64,000 nt of DNA from Iamia sp. SCSIO 61187 (GTDB lineage: Bacteria > Actinomycetota > Acidimicrobiia > Acidimicrobiales > Iamiaceae), in contig NZ_CP050948.1 of the NCBI RefSeq assembly GCF_019443745.1, forward strand, positions 1,240,001 to 1,304,000, given 5' to 3'. Positions 60,266-64,000 of the stretch are shown here, piece after piece (the stretch's first letter is position 1; every line of letters starts with the position of its first letter). The notes under the pieces are model-generated. The model had not been told where the DNA came from. It did no database searches and saw nothing but the letters and a program-made list of their open reading frames with translations. Position numbers and translations under genes: made by a program.

Positions 60266-61546
60266 GTGACCGCACCACTGGCGTCGGGGTACCGCGAGAG
60301 CGTCCTGTGGCACGAGGCCGCCCCGCTCGACGCCGGGACCGGCGACGGTCCCCTGCCGGCGGAGGTCGACGTGGTGGTGGTCGGCTCCGGGTACTGCGGC
60401 CTGGCGGCGGCGACCGAGCTGGCGCGCCGGGGCCGGTCGGTGGCGGTCCTCGACCGGGGCCCGCTCGGCGTCGGGGCCAGCACCCGCAACGGCGGGATGG
60501 TCCTCCCCGAGCTCAAGGCCGGCCCCCGCACCCTGGCGACCCAGCACGGCGACCTGGGCCGGCGGATGTTCGCCGCCGTCGACGAGGCCTTCGACCACCT
60601 CGAGGCGCTCGTGACCGGCCCCGACGCCATCGCCTGCGACTACGTCCGGACGGGTCGCCTCGAGCTGGCGTCGGGCGCGACCAGCGCGGCTGCGCTGCGC
60701 CGGGCCGCCGACGAGCTGGAGGAGGTCGGCCACGGCGCCCGCTACGTCACCGGCGCCGACCTGGCCGCCGAGATCGGGTCGACCACCTACCCCGCCGGTC
60801 TCGTCGTCGAGCGCAGCGGCGGCCTCCAGCCGGCCCGGTTCCACGCCGGCCTCGTCGCCCGGGCCCGGGCCGCCGGGGCGACCCTCCACCCGCACCGCGC
60901 CGTCACGGCGGTGCGCGCCGACGGGGTGGACACCGACGCCGGGACGATCCGCGCCGGGGACGTCCTGCTCGCGGTCAACGGGCACGTCGACGCCGCCGCC
61001 CCCGACCTGCGGCGCCGGACCCTGCCCATGGGCTCGTTCATCGTCGCCACCGAGCCCCTGACCGCCGAGCAGCAGGCCGCCGTCCTGCCCACCGGCCGCA
61101 TGGCCTACGACACCCGCAACCTGCTGTCGTACTGGCGGCTCGACGCCGATGGGCGCATGGTCTTCGGCGGGCGCCGCAGCCTGCGGCGCACGACCGTGCG
61201 CCAGGCGCGCGAGGTGCTCCGCGACCGCATGGTCGACGTCCACCCCCAGCTGGCCGAGGCGCGGATCGAGCGGGCGTGGGGCGGCGAGGTCGCCATCACC
61301 CGGGACCGGCTGCCCCACTGCGGGCGGAGCGACGGCGCCTGGTACGCCGGCGGGTGCAACGGCTCGGGCGTGGCCCTCAACACCTGGCTCGGCCACCGCA
61401 TGGCCGGGGCCATCTGCGGGGAGGAGCTGCCGCCCTTCGCCGAGCTGCCCCACCCGCGGGTGCCGCCGAACCGGGCGGTGTGGTTGCCGATCGTCTCGAC
61501 CGCCCTGCGGGCCCAGGACCGTCTCGACCGGATCCGCCGCGCCTGA
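60266..61546 (+). CDS. FAD-dependent amine oxidoreductase (DAO family, PuuB-like)
   Basis: 426 residues. Rossmann FAD loop VVVVGSGYCGLAAATELARRG, then GASTRNGGMVLPELK as in gamma-glutamylputrescine oxidases. PMGSFIVATEPLTAE, VFGGRRSLRRTT and a C-terminal AGGCNGSGVALNTWLGH close the DAO fold. It oxidises amines or N-methyl amino acids to aldehydes or keto acids. Start at GTG from the -10; the longer frame would begin inside the divergent promoter. Confidence 0.88.
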   Translation: MTAPLASGYRESVLWHEAAPLDAGTGDGPLPAEVDVVVVGSGYCGLAAATELARRGRSVAVLDRGPLGVGASTRNGGMVLPELKAGPRTLATQHGDLGRRMFAAVDEAFDHLEALVTGPDAIACDYVRTGRLELASGATSAAALRRAADELEEVGHGARYVTGADLAAEIGSTTYPAGLVVERSGGLQPARFHAGLVARARAAGATLHPHRAVTAVRADGVDTDAGTIRAGDVLLAVNGHVDAAAPDLRRRTLPMGSFIVATEPLTAEQQAAVLPTGRMAYDTRNLLSYWRLDADGRMVFGGRRSLRRTTVRQAREVLRDRMVDVHPQLAEARIERAWGGEVAITRDRLPHCGRSDGAWYAGGCNGSGVALNTWLGHRMAGAICGEELPPFAELPHPRVPPNRAVWLPIVSTALRAQDRLDRIRRA

Positions 61547-61603
61547 CCGACCACGGCGACGAACCGACCCAGACCCCTTCCGTCCGGCTGGTGCCAGCGG
61601 ACG

Positions 61604-62059
61604 TCAGGCCGGGCTGATCGTGGCGGCGACGACGGCGCCGAGCTCCCAGCACGCGTGGCGGTCCTCGGCCGTCGGCGCCCCGCGGACCTCGACCACCTCG
61701 GCGGCCCGCGCCCAGCGGAGGCCCCCGGTGATGGTGTCCAGCGCCCGGCGGGCGCCGACGACGTCGTCGTTGCCGTGCAGGTAGGCGCCGAACGGGCGTC
61801 CCTCCGTGTCCTCCAGGCACGGGTAGTAGACGACGTCGAAGAAGTGCTTCAGCGCCCCGGCGAGGTAGCCGAGGTTCGCCGGTCCGCCGACGACGTAGCC
61901 GTCGGCCTCGAGCACGTCCGAGGCCGTGGCGGCCAGGGCGGCCCGGACCACGACCTCGACCCCCTCGATCTGGGGATCGCCCGCCCCGTCGCGCACCGCC
62001 TCCAGGAGGGTGTGGAGGTGGGGGGATGGTGTGTGGTGCACGACGAGGAGGCGGGCCAT
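61604..62059 (-). CDS. Flavodoxin-family protein
   Basis: 151 residues, doubly wound FMN fold: LLVVHHTPSPHLHTLLEAV in place of the phosphate loop TxTxxT (here HHTPSPH). DGYVVGGPANLGYLAGALKH carries the aromatic/Gly FMN segment, and YLHGNDDVVGARRALDTIT completes the sheet. Possibly an NAD(P)H:quinone or nitro reductase partner. It follows the FAD oxidoreductase tail to tail with a 57-base gap. Confidence 0.82.
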   Translation of the reverse strand: MARLLVVHHTPSPHLHTLLEAVRDGAGDPQIEGVEVVVRAALAATASDVLEADGYVVGGPANLGYLAGALKHFFDVVYYPCLEDTEGRPFGAYLHGNDDVVGARRALDTITGGLRWARAAEVVEVRGAPTAEDRHACWELGAVVAATISPA

Positions 62060-62115
62060 CGACCCAGTCTTCCGTGTTGCCCCCCTGCCCCCGGCCCCCG
62101 GCCCCCCTGCGACCG

Positions 62116-62193
62116 CTAGGCGCGGCGGACGAAGTAGATGATCAGAACGACGAGCAAGATGATGACGAGCAGGCTGACGATGCCGATTTCCAC
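62116..62193 (-). CDS. 25-residue single-pass membrane peptide
   Basis: MEIGIVSLLVIILLVVLIIY, then FVRRA: one membrane helix with a positive C-terminus, so N-out or N-in depending on the positive-inside rule (the Arg pair suggests the C-terminus is cytoplasmic). GTG start with AGAGGA about eight bases upstream. No neighbour explains it. Small hydrophobic peptides of this shape occur beside ribosomal or stress genes in other Actinobacteria. Confidence 0.6.
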   Translation of the reverse strand: MEIGIVSLLVIILLVVLIIYFVRRA

Positions 62194-62307
62194 GGGGACG
62201 TCCTCTCAGGTGTGACGGTGGGAACGGACGGCCCGCTGCCCCGGCCCCCACTGCGGAAACCTCACGTGGAGAACGCCCCTGACGTGTCGGCGCCGCCCGG
62301 ACGCGGC

Positions 62308-62349
62308 GACGACCGCCCTCCCCGGGTGCTCCGGAGGTGGGCGGTCGTC
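62308..62349 (-). terminator. Hairpin downstream of the bS22 gene
   Basis: GACGACCGCCC (62308-62318) and GGGCGGTCGTC (62339-62349), with a small inner CCTC/GAGG stem. It sits 22 bases past the bS22 stop. Confidence 0.65.
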
Positions 62350-62370
62350 AGCGACGAGGCTGGTGGTCGG

Positions 62371-62472
62371 CTACTTGCCGGCGGCGCGGCGCTGCCAGCG
62401 GGTGCGCTTCAGCATCTTCTTGTGCTTCTTCTTGCGCATGCGCTTGCGGCGCTTCTTGATCAGTGAACCCAT
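62371..62472 (-). CDS. Small ribosomal protein bS22-like (AURKAIP1/COX24 domain)
   Basis: 33 residues, nearly all basic: MGSLIKKRRKRMRKKKHKKM then LKRTRWQRRAAGK. It matches the actinobacterial bS22 pattern (MGSVIKKRRKRMAKKKHRK), which lies in the 30S decoding region. TAGGTT lies ten bases before the ATG. Below the usual size limit for gene calling but very well supported by sequence. Confidence 0.93.
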   Translation of the reverse strand: MGSLIKKRRKRMRKKKHKKMLKRTRWQRRAAGK

Positions 62473-62541
62473 GAGGTGCGCCAACCTAGCGGCGACCCCC
62501 GCCGGGCCACCAACCGGGCGTCCCGGGTCGGCGGGGGCACC

Positions 62542-62547
62542 TATCCT
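62542..62547 (+). promoter_or_regulatory. -10 TATCCT of tRNA-Gln
   Basis: TATCCT ends ten bases before the mature tRNA 5' end. I see no good -35. Confidence 0.5.
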
Positions 62548-62557
62548 GGGCCGCCCT

Positions 62558-62630
62558 TCCGGGGTAGTTCAGCTGGTAGAACACCGGACTTTGAATCCGG
62601 CCGTCGCAGGTTCGAGCCCTGCCCCCGGAG
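62558..62630 (+). tRNA. tRNA-Gln (anticodon UUG)
   Basis: 73 nt. Acceptor TCCGGGG pairs with CCCCGGA, discriminator G. Anticodon stem CCGGA/TCCGG with loop CTTTGAA gives anticodon TTG at 62591-62593. The T-arm is GCAGG-TTCGAGC-CCTGC. CCA is not encoded. It reads CAA and, by wobble, CAG. It sits just upstream of glmU, a frequent arrangement in Actinobacteria. Confidence 0.97.
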
Positions 62631-62716
62631 CTCCGTCGCCGCCGGTGACGTGACCACGACCAGCGGCGGCACGGCCGGTGTCGGGACGGGGAGCCGGGCG
62701 CGCGAGACTCCGAGAC

Positions 62717-63817
62717 ATGGCCGAGCGACCGCTGTCCGCCGTCGTCCTCGCCGCCGGTGAGGGCACCCGGATGCGCTCCGAGCGGCCCAAGCCCCTGCAC
62801 CTGCTGTGCGGCAAGGCCATGGTCCGCTACGTCCTCGGGTCGCTCGCCGAGTGCGACGTCGACCGGGTCGTCGTCGTCGTCGGCCACGGCGCCGAGCGCG
62901 TCACCAAGAAGCTCCAGGCCGAGGAGCCCGACCTGGTCCTCGACTTCGTGGAGCAGCACCGCCAGCAGGGCACCGGTGACGCCGTCGCCGTGGGCCTCAC
63001 CGCCTTCCCCGACGACGACGCCGACGACGACGAGGGCCCCGACGTCCTCGTCCTCCCCGGCGACACCCCGCTGCTGCGGCCCTCGACGATCCGCGAGCTG
63101 GTCGACCACCACCGCCGGTCGGGCGCAGCGTGCACCGTGCTCACCGCCCACCTCGCCGACCCCACCGGCTACGGCCGGGTCGAGCGGGGCCGCGACGGCC
63201 GGGTCGCCCGCATCGTCGAGCACCGCGACGCCGACGAGGAGCAGCGGCTGATCAGCGAGATCAACACCTCGATCTACTGCTTCCGGCGCAGCGTCCTGGC
63301 CCCCGCCCTGCGCCGGGTCCAGCCCGTCAACGACCAGGGCGAGTACTACCTGACCGACGTTGTCGAGGTCCTCAACAAGGCCGGGTACGGCGTCACCGCG
63401 GTGGCCGCCGACGACCCCGACGAGACCCACGGCGTCAACGACCGGGCCCAGCTGGCCACGGCCGAGGCGGAGCTCCGCCGCCGCACCAACCTCGACTGGC
63501 TCAAGCGGGGCGTCACCATGGTCGACCCCGACCGCACCTACGTCGACACCACCGTCGAGCTGGAGCGGGACGTGACCCTCTTCCCGGGCACGATCCTGCA
63601 GGGCCGCACCATCGTGGGCCAGGGCTCCGAGATCGGCCCCGACAGCCGGCTGGTCGACTGCGTGGTCGGCGCCCGCAGCACCGTCGAGCAGACGACCGCC
63701 CACGACGCCGAGATCGGCGCCGACACCCACGTCGGCCCCTACGCCCACCTCGCGCCGGGCGCCTCGGTCCCCGACGGCACCCGCACCGGTCCGTTCTTCG
63801 CCCTGCCCCAGCCCTGA
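62717..63817 (+). CDS. glmU: GlmU lacking the C-terminal acetyltransferase active site
   Basis: 366 residues. The N-terminal uridylyltransferase domain is intact: VVLAAGEGTRMRSERPKPL, LPGDTPLL, TGYGRVERG, EINTSIYCF and GEYYLTDVV. A left-handed beta-helix follows (DPDRTYVDTTVELERDV, GSEIGPDSRLVDCVVGA, GPYAHLAPGASVPDGT). It ends at TGPFFALPQP, where E. coli GlmU would continue for about 100 more residues holding His363, Tyr366, Asn377 and Lys392. Only 34 bases then precede prs, so no lost exon lies downstream. ATG chosen; a GTG 39 bases upstream is possible. Expected to make UDP-GlcNAc from an acetylated sugar-phosphate supplied by another enzyme. Confidence 0.88.
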   Translation: MAERPLSAVVLAAGEGTRMRSERPKPLHLLCGKAMVRYVLGSLAECDVDRVVVVVGHGAERVTKKLQAEEPDLVLDFVEQHRQQGTGDAVAVGLTAFPDDDADDDEGPDVLVLPGDTPLLRPSTIRELVDHHRRSGAACTVLTAHLADPTGYGRVERGRDGRVARIVEHRDADEEQRLISEINTSIYCFRRSVLAPALRRVQPVNDQGEYYLTDVVEVLNKAGYGVTAVAADDPDETHGVNDRAQLATAEAELRRRTNLDWLKRGVTMVDPDRTYVDTTVELERDVTLFPGTILQGRTIVGQGSEIGPDSRLVDCVVGARSTVEQTTAHDAEIGADTHVGPYAHLAPGASVPDGTRTGPFFALPQP

Positions 63818-63851
63818 ATCCCCCCTTCCAGCTCGACCCGCGGAGCCCGCC

Positions 63852-64000
63852 ATGGAGACCGTCACCACCAAGCGCATGCACCTCTTCAGCGGCTCGGCGC
63901 ACCCCGAGCTGGCCGAGGCCATCGCCGCGCACCTCGACATCGAGCTGGGCGAGCCGAACCTGCGGCGCTTCGCCAACGGCGAGATGCACTGCCGCTTCAA
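63852..64000 (+). CDS. prs: Ribose-phosphate pyrophosphokinase, 5' part
   Basis: First 49 residues only: MHLFSGSAHPELAEAIAAHL and LGEPNLRRFANGEMHCRF match the N-terminal flexible-loop and PRPP synthase start (GNxxxxLAxxIAxxLG, FxDGExxxRI). It makes PRPP from ribose 5-phosphate and ATP. Only 34 bases from glmU; glmU-prs is a common operon. An ATG eight codons in (MHLFSG) is an alternative start. Cut by the right edge. Confidence 0.9.
   Translation, partial: METVTTKRMHLFSGSAHPELAEAIAAHLDIELGEPNLRRFANGEMHCRF

Noticed and set aside
62196-62230. Fourth copy of the damage-type promoter (CCGTCACAC)
   Set aside because: The first block partly matches, but no TANNNT-like hexamer lies eight bases further on.

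Overview
The window is very GC-rich, densely coded DNA from an actinobacterium, most likely of class Acidimicrobiia. The taxonomic call is inference. It rests on three F420-type LLM oxidoreductases and a PPOX-fold protein, GTP-type PEP carboxykinase, a small bS22-like ribosomal protein, a discrete FAS-II operon, and heavy use of GTG starts. Many first genes have a TANNNT hexamer 6-8 bases before the start codon, which points to widespread leaderless transcription.

Layout. 1-8.7 kb holds lipid and CoA metabolism and oxidoreductase genes: thiolase, nitroreductase, amidase, SDR, acyl-CoA thioesterase, LLM oxidoreductase and HAD phosphatase, plus a secreted nuclease cut by the left edge. 8.8-15.9 kb is a tightly coupled minus-strand FAS-II operon in the order fabD, biotinyl-like carrier, fabH, fabG, acpP, fabF, carboxyltransferase, fabI. 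It is headed by three palindromes spaced exactly 20 bp apart. 16-23 kb carries a secreted protein, pyruvate kinase, an HPP/CBS membrane protein and a MoxR-DUF58-VWA operon. 23-31.5 kb has a two-component system, a heme-monooxygenase-like protein, a serine hydrolase, an NlpC/P60 lipoprotein, pckG, a cold-shock-like protein and rpmB. 31.6-37.8 kb runs fakA-like gene, DUF2332 gene, an AbiEi/DUF559-like gene bracketed by 46-bp direct repeats, and recG. 37.8-44.4 kb has a diguanylate cyclase, small enzymes, an rRNA methyltransferase-like gene and two SDRs.

44.5-49.6 kb holds a BNR-type lipoprotein with a (GQ)n linker, divergent from a three-gene unit: circularly permuted ATP-grasp, alpha-E protein and transglutaminase. 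49.6-61.6 kb has lldD-like, thiolase, cysteine-desulfurase-like, crotonase, two tandem glycosyltransferases, a methyltransferase fused to a Mug-type DNA glycosylase, SDR, LLM and FAD oxidoreductase genes. 61.6-64 kb ends with a flavodoxin-like protein, a 25-residue membrane peptide, bS22, tRNA-Gln(UUG), a GlmU lacking its acetyltransferase end, and the start of prs.

The observations I rate highest are: (i) the AbiEi/DUF559 gene between two near-identical 46-bp imperfect palindromes beside recG; (ii) a CTGTC(A/G)CAC-N8-hexamer promoter shared by that gene, the secreted nuclease and a 56-residue protein, which resembles the actinobacterial RecA-independent damage promoter; (iii) the truncated GlmU; (iv) the methyltransferase-Mug fusion; (v) a palindrome inserted in frame in fabH; and (vi) a biotinyl-like carrier in the FAS operon without the biotin lysine. 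I saw no CRISPR array, transposase, integrase, prophage or replication origin. No gene-free stretch exceeds 300 bases.
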